The notes beneath the pieces are model-generated. The model worked only from the letters and a program-made list of their open reading frames with translations, did not search any database and was not told the DNA's origin. Of a stretch of DNA of 64,000 nt, positions 1 through 10,371 are shown in pieces (the stretch's first letter is position 1; every line of letters starts with the position of its first letter). The position numbers and the translations under genes are program-made. Location of the stretch: assembly GCA_963662175.1 (NCBI GenBank), contig OY759225.1, forward strand, positions 2,294,001-2,358,000, written 5' to 3'. This DNA is from Aradus depressus (taxonomy: Eukaryota > Arthropoda > Insecta > Hemiptera > Aradidae).

Positions 1-225
1 TAACTGCCCTTGTAATGAATGTATTGACACTAAATTGCATACGTAAATTCAAAGCCTTATAAGAACGACACCTATTAATTTTCAGCGAAATCTATCGAAG
101 GGGAGGGGAGGATCAGAGGAGGATTCAACTCAAAAATCCCAATAACTGCCGATCTAATAAATGTGTCGACATGAAACTTTATATTTGAATTCTAAACATA
201 AAGATGGCATCTAATAATTTTCCAC
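1..225 (+). repeat. R-family fragment (internal modules)
   Basis: AAAGCCTTATAAGAACGACA, CCTATTAATTTTCAGCG, GGATCAGAGGAGGATTCAAC, AATAACTGCCGATCTAATAA are the second and third R modules. The left end lies outside the window. Confidence 0.8.
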
Positions 226-824
226 AATAACATATTTATATTGCTGTTATTACAAATTTTTCAGCATATTTTCTTGTTTTTATTCGTGTCTTTTTTTTTT
301 TTGTGTGGGTGAAAACAGTTCTGTGGAATAAGGGCCCATAGCCAGCAAATTTTAAATTAAAAAAAAAAAAACGAATATGAAGTCGCAACCCAAAATGCAA
401 TGCACGGTTTTTATTAAGAAGTATAACAATGTTCAATTTTAATGCACAATATTTTCAAAGCATCCGATATTGTTTCATAGATACAAAAGAAAATTTCAAA
501 CGCGATTTTTTCAAAACAAGGTTTCTGACTGTGGGCCCTTCTTCCGCAGATGGCCTCAATTTTAATGTTGATTTAAAAAAAAAAATTGTTTTCGAGTGTT
601 CAATACGCAAACAAAACTTGAAAGTGGTGACAAGTCCCAAAAAGAAATTGGCATTATTTCTCATTTAGATACATCTGTTATTATAAATTTTGTGTAAATA
701 GTTGTTAAAAAGAGACTGAAGCATGGATCTCCTCAAGTGTATCGTGCCACTTTGCACTTAAGTTTAACAACTAACAGTTAGCAAACAATATAATTAACTA
801 ACAGTTTGAAGAGTACTCAACACT
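226..824. other. AT-rich stretch, no gene
   Basis: Contains an imperfect inverted pair: CTGTGGAATAAGGGCCCATA at 321 and TGTGGGCCCTTCTTCCGCAG at 530, with A-rich flanks. Possibly a decayed foldback element. Open frames on both strands here are A/T-run artefacts. Confidence 0.4.
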
Positions 825-1195
825 GTTACTTCCTCAGCTATCCCAAGTATAGAGGAAGTTTTGTAATCGGTCAAAAATTCGATGCCGAGTTTTCAACAGA
901 ATTCACTGTGTTCCGACCTATAGAATCAAAATTATGTTTGTATGTCTGTGAACACGATAACTCCCGATATAATAAATGTATGGACATGAAATTTTATATT
1001 TGAATCCAGAACCCTCTAACGATGGCATCTACTGTTTTTCAGCTAAATCGACCAAAGTAAAGGACGGGATTAGGGGGGAGGCTTAACATAAAAACTTAAT
1101 TAACTGCCGATAGAATTAATGTATCGACACAAGATTTTATATGTGTGACCAAAACTGTATAAGAACACCTATCGATTTTCAGTCAAATCGTCATC
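825..1195 (+). repeat. R-family copy, 5' part
   Basis: Starts ACTTCCTCAGCTATCCCAAG with the terminal hairpin partly decayed, followed by GTAATCGGTCAAAAATTCGA and two modules; stops at GTCAAATCGTCATCG before an AT-rich TTTA repeat (1207-1275). Confidence 0.85.
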
Positions 1196-1290
1196 GAACC
1201 TATGTACTTATGTTATATTTATTTATTTATGTTTTATTTATTTATTTATATTTATATTTATTTATGTTTATTTATCTATTTGTTCATTTG

Positions 1291-1302
1291 TTACAGGTAA
1301 GT
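1291..1302 (+). promoter_or_regulatory. Possible recursive splice (ratchet) site
   Basis: TTACAG is followed directly by GTAAGT, so an acceptor abuts a donor with no exon between them; the junction is 1296|1297. It is preceded by an AT-rich tract with many T residues (TTTATTTATCTATTTGTTCA). Recursive splice sites of this form remove long insect introns in steps. It has the groucho orientation and could serve a long first intron. The upstream tract is A/T-mixed rather than strongly pyrimidine, which weakens the case. No RNA evidence is available here. Confidence 0.3.
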
Positions 1303-1534
1303 ACTCGTTGCTAGATCGTCTCTAACACCAATGAAGGACAAATTTTATGTAAATATTAAACACCTTATAATATATTTATATTTCGTAAAATTTACAACTC
1401 AATTCGAAAGATAGCAAAGAAAATACTGCTAGCAAATTTTAAAAAAAATTAACGTTGAAAGGGTTACCACGATATTAAAATGTTTTGTGAATACATAATA
1501 TGTATTTCATATATTATATGAAAGTCATATTGTA

Positions 1535-1945
1535 GGCCCACCAGCAATGTCTTCCCCAGAACGAATGTATCAACTATGTTTCCGCTCTCCCTCCGTAACC
1601 CATGGACCGTTTGGGCTAATATCAATAGTTGACTAATGTAGTCATTTCTAAATCCTCATACTCATACTATATTTTGTGTCGATACATCCATTAGTTTAGG
1701 GGTGCCCCATCCCCATTCTCTTCGGCACATTTCATGGAGAATTAATAAATGTCGTTCTTAGCATGTTCCAACCTATACATATATTGTACTAACCTATATA
1801 CATTTTTTTCTTTGTATATGGATGGGGCAGCCAAAATGTTTTCGCACCGTGCGACCGGTTATTTAAATGATTGATCTAAACATGAAATTTAATTCCTGAG
1901 TAACACCCCCATTGATATTCAGCCAAATCGATACATTGGTTTCAA
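1535..1945 (-). repeat. R-family copy, broken
   Basis: 3' end CAGCAATGTCTTCCCCAGAA, CGCTCTCCCTCCGTAACCC and GGACCGTTTGGGCTAATATC, then AATAAATGTCGTTCTTAGC; module debris to about 1945. Confidence 0.8.
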
Positions 1946-1970
1946 ATGGACAGAGAAAAAAATTAGTTGA

Positions 1971-2295
1971 GGTTAGGTTAGGTTTTATGACACATGCCCG
2001 GGCTTTTACTACGAGGTCATATCGCCTACTACCAGAGCGCTCTTTCGTCACTCTGGTCGACATGAGCCCGACTCTACTGTGGGAGTCCTAAATTTTGTCT
2101 ACCCTAAATTTTTATTCACCTAGGGTAGGGGTCTTTAACGAGTACCTGACATCGTACAGGCTCGGGACCATCGCTTAGCGTCCCATCCGAAGGACGGCGT
2201 GCTTAAATTTATTTTACATCCCAGATAAAATAAAGTAAGGGCCTCGGTCGGGTTTCGAATCCACGATCTTGAGCTCTGAACACAAGCACGCATAC
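1971..2295 (-). mobile_element. SINE copy, head truncated
   Basis: Runs from GGTTTTATGACACATGCCCG to GAACACAAGCACGCATAC; the A-box end is missing and the sequence passes straight into an A-rich stretch. Confidence 0.9.
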
Positions 2296-2923
2296 AAAAA
2301 AAAGTGTAAACTACGGCCACTAGAAGAATTCAAATTTTTTTTCCACGACACATTTGAGTATGAGAGCGCCTATTGGTCAGAAGTAACGTGCTTGCCTACT
2401 GAGCTTAAGATCGCGGCGTTGAAACCCCTCCCAGGATCTTAGAGTTTTTTATCTGAAACGTCAGAAAGAACGTTAATGGTCCTGTTAATTACTCGTTATA
2501 CACCAAAACCGGTTCACTTATTTAGGCGGAATTATACAATATAAAAGTTAAGCACGTAATTTTTTAAAAACTTGTTGGGTTCACTAATGGTCTATGGAGG
2601 CCTATGGATTGCCGATCAGATTTTGTGAATCTAAAGGGCTTAATTATGTATTTTGCAGGCGCAACCTCTTTGATGTACCTACTTCAGAGAGAATTGCTAG
2701 ATATGATTATCGTTCAATGGGAGCCATGCAATTCTCAATCCGAAATGCATTCAATACGATACTCAGTCTATATTATGCACCTCTGTCAGCTACTTTATAA
2801 CGATACCGTACTTATCTCTATCGATAGGATATCGTGGATAAGTTCCGTCTGACGTAGTGCGAAGTTTATCAAACTCGACGTATGTTGTTTTTATATATAT
2901 ATTTCTGAGATCAAATTCGCAGA
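2296..2923. other. No recognisable feature
   Basis: Mixed sequence; SINE-like traces near 2385-2440 (TGCTTGCCTACTGAGCTTAA, GATCGCGGCGTTGAAACCCC) are a decayed SINE head. Two overlapping open frames at 2594-2852 have no family match I know. Confidence 0.4.
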
Positions 2924-3027
2924 TTCGTAGAGTCGACCTCAAGTCCACCCGGGGAAGAAAGAGCGCTCTGTTAGTAGGCGGTATGACCTCGTACTTAAAG
3001 CCCGGGCATGAGTCACTAACTATATAA
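2924..3027 (+). mobile_element. SINE 3' fragment
   Basis: GTAGAGTCGACCTCAAGTCC to CCCGGGCATGAGTCACTAAC. Only the last third is present. Confidence 0.8.
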
Positions 3028-3047
3028 AATAAAAAAATTAAGTTAAG

Positions 3048-3336
3048 TATTCTAAGTGCTTGCCTATTGTGCTGAAGTTCAATGGTTCAAACTCAGCTGA
3101 GACTCTTAGCTTTCTTTATCTGGGAGGTTAAAATACACGTTGAGCACGCCGTCTTTCGTAAGAGACGTTAGCGATGGTCACGAGCCTGTGCGATGTCAGG
3201 TACTTGTTAAGTTGTGCTCCCTATCCTAACGAAACCTGGGTAGGCAAAGTTGAGGATTCACAAAGTAGAGAGGGCTCATGGTCGACCAGAGCCATGAAAA
3301 TGATCTCGTTATTGAAGCCCGGGCATGAGTGAAACA
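3048..3336 (+). mobile_element. SINE copy, diverged
   Basis: Starts within the head (AAGTGCTTGCCTATTGTGCT), B box decayed to GGTTCAAACTC, ends GAAGCCCGGGCATGAGTGAA. Many substitutions suggest an old copy. Confidence 0.85.
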
Positions 3337-3698
3337 AAGAAACAGCTGTTTCGCAGAGACAACCATTTATAGTTTCCGAAATAACCGAATTTGAATCGAT
3401 TAAAAAAATCCTAAAAGAAACAATTTTTTTTCAGGTATTTGCTTGATTTATACGAAAACTGTTACTTCTTTGGAAAAGTTGTCATTCCAAAAAATGTCCC
3501 AAAATTTTAACGAATCAATTTCATTGATTTATTTTTCGTATTTTCAACTTATTTATTTGTATTTCCGCTATATCGACTCAAAACGCAAAAAAATATATTC
3601 AAACATTTGTATGATCATGAATGAAGTTACTATAAGTGGTCTCAATATTTATTGTATACTCAATATTTTCGTACGTGAATTAGGTTTTTTTGTTTAAA
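3337..3698. other. AT-rich, no gene
   Basis: A T run followed by CAGGTATTTG at 3433 is a weak acceptor-donor pair. No repeat recognised. Confidence 0.4.
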
Positions 3699-4240
3699 TT
3701 CCCCAGCTATACGAAGTATAGGGGAAGTTATGTAATCGGTCAGAAATTCGATGCAAAGTTTTCAAAGGAATTTCACGTTTTCCGACCTCCATATTCCAAA
3801 TATTAAAAAAAAAAAAATGCTGTCTATCTGTCTGTGAACACGATGACTCCCGATAGAATGAATGTATCGACATGAAATTTTATATGTGATTCCAAAACCC
3901 TCTAACGATGACACCTATAGATTTTCAGCCAACTCTACCAAAAGCTAAACTCAAAACTCAGTTCTATCTGTGTGTGGCTGGGAACACGATAATTCCGTGT
4001 TGACACGAAATTTTGTATGTGGATCCAGAATTTATTGATTTTTAGTCAAATTGACCAAAGGGAAGGGGAGGCTTAACGCAAAAACCCCAATTCCGATAAA
4101 TGAATGTATCGACATGAAATATGTTATGAGGATTTAGGAGCCTTAGGAGATTATTAGCGCAATCAACTGATTTTGGAGGGAGAGCGACACCTTAATTAAT
4201 TCGTTGTGTGGAAGTACATTTCCTGTGATTTACCTACTTT
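3699..4240 (+). repeat. R-family copy, complete
   Basis: About 540 bp. 5' end: TTCCCCAGCTATACGAAGTA with a GGGGAAG arm, so CTTCCCC/GGGGAAG and TATAC/GTATA pair as a hairpin. Then GTAATCGGTCAGAAATTCGA and the ATGAATGTATCGACATGAAA modules, an AATCAACTGATTTTGGAGGG subterminal part, and the 3' end GTGTGGAAGTACATTTCCTG. Confidence 0.9.
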
Positions 4241-4317
4241 TTTTTGGCGGGATTCACATTTTGAGTTCAGTCATTCGTGTTTTTTCTACTATTTACCCTG
4301 TGTCCTGTATTTTTACC

Positions 4318-4415
4318 CGTTGTCCCACATTTTTTTAACACAATGTTGGGACTTTTGAACAATCTCCTTGAGGAACTCCAATGTGTGGGAGGGACTCTGG
4401 CCAGTGGCATTGTGA
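4318..4415 (+). other. Short protein-like open stretch, unrecognised
   Basis: Within an open frame, the stretch starting at the ATG at 4342 reads MLGLLNNLLEELQCVGG and then TLASGIVKV, and follows a pyrimidine-rich tract. The composition is more protein-like than the surrounding debris, but no clear splice donor follows (GTTAGA at about 4418) and no family is recognised. It is kept only as a possible exon. Confidence 0.15.
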
Positions 4416-4700
4416 AGGTTAGACTACAGTTCTCACTATTATTTCCCTGTGTCCATCCATGTCTCTCTTCTAACGGTTCCTGTCTCTCAATGTGTACTCA
4501 CCTCTACCCCAGGTCATTGTCTGCTCCCCGCTCTACATCCCCACCTCAAATTAAGTTTCCACTCTTCCCCTAAATACTATCTTTTCTAAGGTAATTGATC
4601 AAGAATCGATTTCGGAGGTGTGGAAAGTCATTAATATCGTATATATCAAAAAATCGTAGAAAAAAACAAAAAAAAAACCGACATTTTGTAGATTTGTATG

Positions 4701-5020
4701 TTTTATGATTCATGCCCGGGCTTTAACTACGAGGTTTTATCGCCTACTACTAGAGCGCTCTTTTCGTCACTCTGGTGGACATGAGCCCTAAATTTTGTCT
4801 ACCCTAAATCTTTATTCACCTAGGGTAGGGAGGGGTCTTTAACGAGTACCTGACATCGTACATGCTCGGAACCATCGCTTAACTTCCCATCCGAAGGACG
4901 GCGTGCTTAAGTTTATTTTACCTCCCAGATAAAATAAACTAAGGGCCTCGGCCGGGTTTCGAACCCACAATCTTGCGCTCAGAAGACAAGCACGCATACC
5001 ACTGAGCTACCGGCGCCCTC
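4701..5020 (-). mobile_element. SINE copy, nearly full length
   Basis: From TTTTATGATTCATGCCCGGG to GAGCTACCGGCGCCCTC. It sits next to an R-family 3' piece (5021-5199), so it probably inserted into that element. Confidence 0.92.
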
Positions 5021-5199
5021 CCAAAAGCGATGGGATAACTGAAAAATCCTAATAACTGCCAATGTGATGAATGTATCGACATAATATTTAATATGGGGAC
5101 TCAGAAGATGAATTTTAGCCCAAACTGTCGATTGGCTTTGGAGGGAGAGCGAAAACGTAATTTATTAATTCTTGTTGGGGAAGTACATAGGCAGTGATT
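5021..5199 (+). repeat. R-family 3' end
   Basis: AATAACTGCCAATGTGATGA, TTAGCCCAAACTGTCGATTG, GGAGGGAGAGCGAAAACG, TTGGGGAAGTACATAGGCAG. This copy is the nearest full version of the sequence that became the satellite spacer. Confidence 0.88.
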
Positions 5200-5433
5200 C
5201 ACTGTAGATTTTGTTTTTTCTTTATATTATTTTATTAATAGCGGTGATTCACCAAGTCACCAAGAACAGCATTGTGTGACCTAGTACACATGTGTGATGA
5301 ATTAATGACAAAAACTACCTGTCAATTGTTATGTTAATTCATACATTATTTACCTATGGTACTATTTGTTATGGATGGTACATATTTAATTGCATATATT
5401 CATTTTTTATTTTCGGTTACCTTTGTTCCACAG

Positions 5434-5533
5434 GATAGATCTATGCGCCCTCGCGGCTCGTGCCTTCGACGTCGATTTAGCTTTCTTCTCCAGAGACACT
5501 CAGTTCTCCGATATTCTCATTGCCTACTGCTAA
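5434..5533 (+). CDS. Candidate terminal exon, unrecognised protein
   Basis: A pyrimidine-rich tract ending TTTGTTCCACAG precedes 100 nt that, after one leading base, read as 32 codons and a TAA stop. The peptide includes LCALAARAFDVDLAFFSR and then DTQFSDILIAYC. The sequence is more GC-rich than its surroundings and has a protein-like composition, unlike nearby repeat DNA. I do not recognise the family. It could be the last exon of a neighbouring gene, a broken transposon ORF, or chance. It differs in frame from the longer open frame covering 5356-5598. Confidence 0.25.
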
Positions 5534-5721
5534 AGTTTGGAAGCGCCGCTGCTATACAACGTAACATTCTGAATTCGAAAAACATTTTAAATTTATAAAG
5601 ATTACATAAAAATATAATTGTTACGTAACAATTGTAACAATTTACGTCATTAGAGACGATGTAAGGAACAGCCATATCAATACAGTGCATTTCCTTTTTG
5701 GTAAATCGTCGGCTAATTACT

Positions 5722-6260
5722 TCCCCACGAATTAATCAATTACGTTTTCGCTCTTCCTCAGAATCGTCAAACATAATTCTGTGTCGTCACATTCATTACA
5801 TCGGCAGTTTTTAGGGTATTTGAGCCGCCTTCTCTGCCTCCCTTTCCTTCCGCCGATTTTTCGGAAAATTCATAGGTGCCATCCTTATTGGGATTTGAAT
5901 TTAAATATAATATTTCATATCGATACATTCATTACATTGGCAGTTATTGGGATTTTTGAATTGAGCAGCCTCCCTCTGATCCCCCCCCCCCCCCCCCCCC
6001 TGGGCTATTTCTGCTGAAAATTAATAGATGTCGTCCTTATAGGGCTTTTAATATACATATGAAATTTTGTGTTAATACTTTAATAACTTTCATTAATAGT
6101 TATTTGGGTTTTTTCGTCTCTTCCCTCTTCCCCTTGGCTGATTCGGCTTAAAATCACTCGATGTCTTCGTCATAGTGTTCTGAATGTTTGTTGCATAATC
6201 CACATTTAAAATTTCGCATCGATATATTGATTCTTTCGGCAATTATCGTGTTCACAGCCT
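5722..6260 (-). repeat. R-family copy with C homopolymer
   Basis: TTACTTCCCCACGAATTAAT to AATTATCGTGTTCACAGCC. A run of about 22 C at 5980-6001 lies at the GATTAGGGGG position of the module. Confidence 0.85.
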
Positions 6261-6450
6261 TCTTGAGATTTATTTTGACCAATCACTTCTTATCCCGTAT
6301 CGTGGGGTATCAGATCACATCTCCCCAGTATGAAATGTCAGGCTTAAAAAATCCCTACTAAACAAAATTATCAAAATATAAATTATCGCTCAAAATATAC
6401 TAATTCTCGCTGTTTTCTTGATGACAGGCCATCGTCCAGAATTGGGTAGT
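6213..6450 (+). repeat. Segment repeated at 8358-8486
   Basis: ATATTGATTCTTTCGGCAAT, TTTATTTTGACCAATCAC, GCTCAAAATATACTAATTCT and TTTTCTTGATGACAGGCCAT recur at 8358-8486 with about 90 bp absent in the second copy. It joins an R end to a LINE fragment, so the compound was copied as one piece. Confidence 0.75.
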
Positions 6451-6790
6451 GGAAAAATGGTAACAACGTTGTTCAAGAAGCTCCAATGTACGCATACTTC
6501 CCGGACGTCCGGGTACGCCTCTCTGTCGGTACCGACTGATCATTGGATGTCCCAAATATTATCAGGTCATGGTGACTTCAACTCTAAGCTCTTCTTTTTA
6601 AGACAAAGAACAGCTCGAACTGTTGGTGCGATGGCATCAGGACTACAGAACATGTAGTTCTCCAATGTCTGCTAGCTAGGGTTGAGTTGATTCATGGAAC
6701 AGGATCATATTTGGGACTGGATCTGCTGCAGCTGGTGACAGAAACCGACTACCGATTTGTCGGCTCGTGGCGAGAACAGAAGCAGGCCGG
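6390..6790 (+). pseudogene. Non-LTR retrotransposon C-terminal fragment
   Basis: Frames read LSGHGDFNSKLFFL then, after a shift, a Cys-Gly region and QDYRTCSSP, like the end of R1/jockey ORF2 where a TGHG-F motif precedes a cysteine cluster. Several frameshifts. The leading bases TTTTCTTGATGACAGGCCAT also occur at 8458. Confidence 0.6.
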
Positions 6791-6799
6791 TCCTAGCCC

Positions 6800-7260
6800 T
6801 TCAGTGACCCCCCTCCCCCCTCCCCCCCCCCCCCACTTTAATGTTGCTTCATAACAAGATGCACCCTATTTGATAATAATAATGTTTTCTTGATGATACT
6901 TTTTAAGGAAGTGATTGTGAACAGAAAGAGCCGCGCCGCGCTCTCTTTGTCACTTTATCACAAGTGTTTGTTTGAGATGACTGTTTGTTTGTTTGTCACC
7001 TTTTGATTATTTGTCAAATTGTTCCTTATCTTGTTTTCCTATCCTCTTTCTTCACACTAGCCTCAAATTGTCCCAAATTGTTTAATTTACAACTTTTCGG
7101 GATAACAAGGAATAGAACAGTTATTGTTATCCGCAGGAAATTGTTTCTTATACAAAATGTTACTTCTGAGTTAATAAAATTTGTTAGTTTTATTTATTTA
7201 TTGATTTTATTGTTTACAACCTATTTTTATTGTCGGTACCTTTCACATTGTACGTCATGA
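6800..7260. other. C homopolymers and AT-rich sequence
   Basis: A C-rich run at 6809-6834 ends the LINE fragment; after that no recognisable feature. Confidence 0.4.
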
Positions 7261-7264
7261 GGAA

Positions 7265-7412
7265 CATTTTAAGGTTCTGGGTAAACATATATAATTTTGT
7301 GTCGATACATTGATTGTATCGCGAGTTATCGTATTTTTTTTTTGTTGGAATTTTGGAATCAGGGGGACGGAAAACACAAAATTCTGATCAAAAATCGTAT
7401 GTTCGTGGGTTA
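7265..7412 (-). repeat. R-family fragment (5' side)
   Basis: GGGTAAACATATATAATTTT, GAGTTATCGTATTTTTTTTT, GGAATCAGGGGGACGGAAAA, CACAAAATTCTGATCAAAAA in R order. Confidence 0.75.
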
Positions 7413-7755
7413 GTAAAATATCCAATTTTTGATAATGTACCTTTAGATTAAAAAACTGCTAACAACGGGAATAACGTTTTCGTATTTTTCAACTGATATG
7501 AAGAACCTGATAACAAGGTTTCTTATGTGGGCTTCATGTATTACAGGCTCATTATCATATTATTCATAGTATTAATTATTTAAATTTATCAAAAAATTGT
7601 TTACGAATCATATTGATATTGTATTATAAAACAAAATAATTATTGATAAAGATAGCACTCGAGGTGAAGCTAAAATCGTCTACATGTCAGATCCAGTAAG
7701 TCTTTTGATAGGTGAATTAGTGCCTATCCGGCATTCACCCAATTTGTAGCGGAGT
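7413..7755. other. AT-rich, nothing recognised
   Basis: GGTGAATTAGTGCC occurs at 7710 and again at 8213, a possible shared fragment. Confidence 0.3.
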
Positions 7756-7990
7756 TTTTTTTTTTTTTTTTTTTTGGCTTCATATACGGTGCATATTAGC
7801 CATGTCTATGTGTTATATATAATTATTTAAGACATCCATGGCCCCGGTAGGAGGCGAAAAAATGCCCGAGGAGGCGAAAAAGCCCGGGAGGAGGGCGGAG
7901 TGGAGGAGGCGAAAAAATGCCCCCTAACCTCGAGCCTCGGCGGACCGCCGGTGACGATAACACCTGGCGCTCCTAACCCGGCATGAACTT
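7756..7990 (-). repeat. Second SINE-like family, copy 2
   Basis: A 22-base T run at about 7757, then GGTGCATATTAGCCATGTCT. Between it and CTAACCCGGCATGAAC lie three GAGGCGAAAAA-type short repeats (7851-7925) that look like a local expansion. Confidence 0.55.
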
Positions 7991-8240
7991 TCCTAGTTTC
8001 AGCGCAATCCAGAAACTACAACTATGGTTCCTCACCGAGGACGAAGAGGGTGTTATGGTCCCACACCAGGGACGAAAGCACCCAAGAGGTCAGGGGGGTG
8101 AGTTTAGTGGAAAGCCAACACGAGTCACACCACACTGTCGGGAAGCACGTGCATCCCTTCGTTGAAAGTATTCATATCGCCCTGCGGGGGGGGGGGGGGG
8201 GGGGGGGGGGGAAGGTGAATTAGTGCCGCGCAGAAAGCGC

Positions 8241-8356
8241 AAAAGCTCAGTGCTTGCCTCCTCAAGATCTCGGGTTCGAAACCCAGCCAAGGTCCTTAGT
8301 TTATTTTATCTGAGGTTGGGACGTTAAACTATGGTCCCGAGCCTGTATGATGTAAA
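8241..8356 (+). mobile_element. SINE head fragment after a G homopolymer
   Basis: AAAAGCTCAGTGCTTGCCTC, B box CGGGTTCGAAACCCAG, then CTTAGTTTATTTTATCTGAG and a jump to CCCGAGCCTGTATGATGT; an internal deletion is present. Confidence 0.8.
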
Positions 8357-8539
8357 CTTTCGCGTCGATATATTGATTCTTTCGGGAATTATCGTGTTCA
8401 CAGACTTTTTGAGATCTATTTTGACCAATAGCGCTCAAAATATAATAATTCTCACTGTTTTCTTGATGACAGGCCATCGTCCAGAATAAGAGTATAGTAT
8501 TGGATGCTTAGATCCCTGGGTGTACAAACCACTCCTACC

Positions 8540-8610
8540 AAAATGACCCAGCCAGGCAACACCGGGTTGGACCTGCTAGTACCTATATAAAAGTCATCGG
8601 TACAATTGAC
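8540..8610 (+). repeat. Diverged terminus of the GGGCAACGCCGG repeat
   Basis: CAGGCAACACCGGGTTGGAC then CTGCTAGTACCTATATAAA. It follows a SINE-variant tail motif at 8500-8530. Confidence 0.4.
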
Positions 8611-8879
8611 GCTGGTTCCCCCACTAATGTAAGCTAATCGTGAGGCAGCCAGGTGTAGAGCAAGAAGACCCCCCCCCCCCCCTCCTAGCTCAATACAATA
8701 CTCTCTGGTAACAGTGGCAGGAGGGCTGGGGGCGTAGTCGGAGGTCCCCCTCTGCAAACAGTAACAGTTCCCTCAACAATAAACTGGTTCCCACAATCAC
8801 CCGCCCAGTTCATACCCGAGTGGTCAGGGTGAGAAAAAGGACAGGCAATGTACTTGCCCGGCCGTCATCTCTCGTCTTC

Positions 8880-9290
8880 TGAAACCAATCTAGCGATTTT
8901 GTTGAAAATTAGTAGGTGTTTGAACTTCTGTGCCGATATATTCATTACATCGGCAATTAATAGACTTTTGGAGGCACTCTTCTTCCCTTCGGCCGATTCG
9001 GCAGATGTCGTCTTTACGCAGTTCTGGATTTATATATAGAATTTTGTGTCGAAACATTCAGTATATAAGCAGTTATTAAGGATTTTGAGTTGAGAGGTCC
9101 AGGACCAAGGGCCGAAGCTCTTCTATTCATGCCCCGGAGTGTAGGATTTGTGAAAAAATTAGAAGAAAAAAGTTGCCCAGAAATTACCAGCAATCTACTT
9201 CCCCAACTCGAATTATTTGTAATCAATTATATATTCATTCTCTCTATTTTTTTCTTTGGTCAATTTGACTGAAAAGCAATAGATGCTTCA
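8880..9290 (-). repeat. R-family debris
   Basis: Modules GTGCCGATATATTCATTACA, CGGCAATTAATAGAC, then GAATTTTGTGTCGAAACATT and further decayed ends near 9185 (CAGCAATCTACTTCCCCAAC), probably two overlapping copies. Confidence 0.65.
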
Positions 9291-9327
9291 CTTAGATTTT
9301 TGAAAACTGGAAACTACCGATTGCAAG

Positions 9328-9358
9328 ACTTGACTAAGCACTTAGTGCTTAGTCAAGT
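9328..9358. repeat. Perfect 31-nt palindrome
   Basis: Fifteen-base arms ACTTGACTAAGCACT and AGTGCTTAGTCAAGT around a single T. No repeat family boundary explains it. Confidence 0.9.
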
Positions 9359-9624
9359 TTTAATACATTTTGGCCGTACATAATGTAAATCATGAACTTG
9401 CAGGTAAGTAGGCAGCTACCCTAACCAATACGGAATAATAACATATATTTTAGCGTTTAAAAAAAAATCAAGGTATCTTTTGTGTACTTTATTAACATAT
9501 TTTCGTTATTATTACTTTTTACGTCATTATCATTTCGTTCGTTGTCAGTTACAGCGTTTACAAGAGAATTGTCTAAACATGAAACAATGGCATTAATTAA
9601 TATAAATATTGTAGTAGTTAAACA

Positions 9625-9878
9625 GATCGCGGGTTCAAAACCCTACCGAGGCCCTTAGTTTATTTAGTCTGGGAGGTAAAATAAACTTAAGCACGCCGTC
9701 CTTCGAATGAGACGTTTAGCGATAGTACCGAGCCTGTACGATGTCAGATACTCGTTAAAGGCTCCACCCCTAGGTGTATAAAAATTTAGAATAGGCAACA
9801 TTTAGGATTCCCACAGTAGAGTCGGGCTCATGTCCATCAGTGTGACGAAAAGAGCGCTCTGGTAGTCGTAGGTCATGG
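9625..9878 (+). mobile_element. SINE copy lacking A box
   Basis: Begins at GATCGCGGGTTCAAAACCCT and runs to GCTCTGGTAGTCGTAGGTCA; the 3' terminal GCCCGGGCATGAG is lost. Confidence 0.87.
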
Positions 9879-10097
9879 ATAAAGGATAAGGAACGAGTTG
9901 CGAATGTAAAGAAAGAAAGATATTAAAATCAAAATTTTTGAAAAATTTAAATGAAAATGAACCTTTTTCTGGAAAAACAAGGGGAGAAAATACTCCCTTA
10001 ATAAAATGTTTCATATATATTTTCATTTGAAAATACTTGGTATGAAGAAACATTTCCTGAGCATTGCGACTTGTAGATGTTATTGAGGAAGGGGTTC

Positions 10098-10304
10098 AGA
10101 TATATTGGGAGGGCTGGTGTGTACACCTAGGAACCTAAGCATCCAATAATTGTATCCTTTCCCTTGTTAGCTCTACAGTGAGAGTCTTAAATGCTGCCTA
10201 TCTAGTCTATAACGTCCCATCTCCGAAGGACGGCGTGCTCAATGTTTTTTATACCTTTCAGGTAGGCTAGCACGCTACCTGTGATATATCGGCGTCCTCG
10301 AGGA
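10098..10304 (-). mobile_element. SINE variant with CTTAGGTCCCTAGGTGTACA tail
   Basis: On the minus strand: a head near CGAGGACGCCGATATATCAC, then GAGCACGCCGTCCTTCGGAG, and a different tail TTGGATGCTTAGGTTCCTAG, GTGTACACACCAGCCCTCC. The same tail occurs at 8498, 10560 and 49025, defining a second subfamily. Confidence 0.75.
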
Positions 10305-10371
10305 AGGGGTTAGTTAATAAGAAGAAACAAGAGGATACATTTCGGGTGCAGTTTTTTATTATTTTGCCCTA

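Noticed and set aside
806..1003. Open frames reading PKYRGSFVIGQKFDAEFS as a conserved protein
   Set aside because: This is the translated R-family 5' end. Such peptides recur at every R copy and would pollute gene predictions, but they are repeat DNA.
9398..9412. CAG-GTAAGTAGG as a third recursive splice site
   Set aside because: The upstream 20 bases (AATGTAAATCATGAACTTG) lack a pyrimidine tract, so it is listed only as a weak note in the findings.
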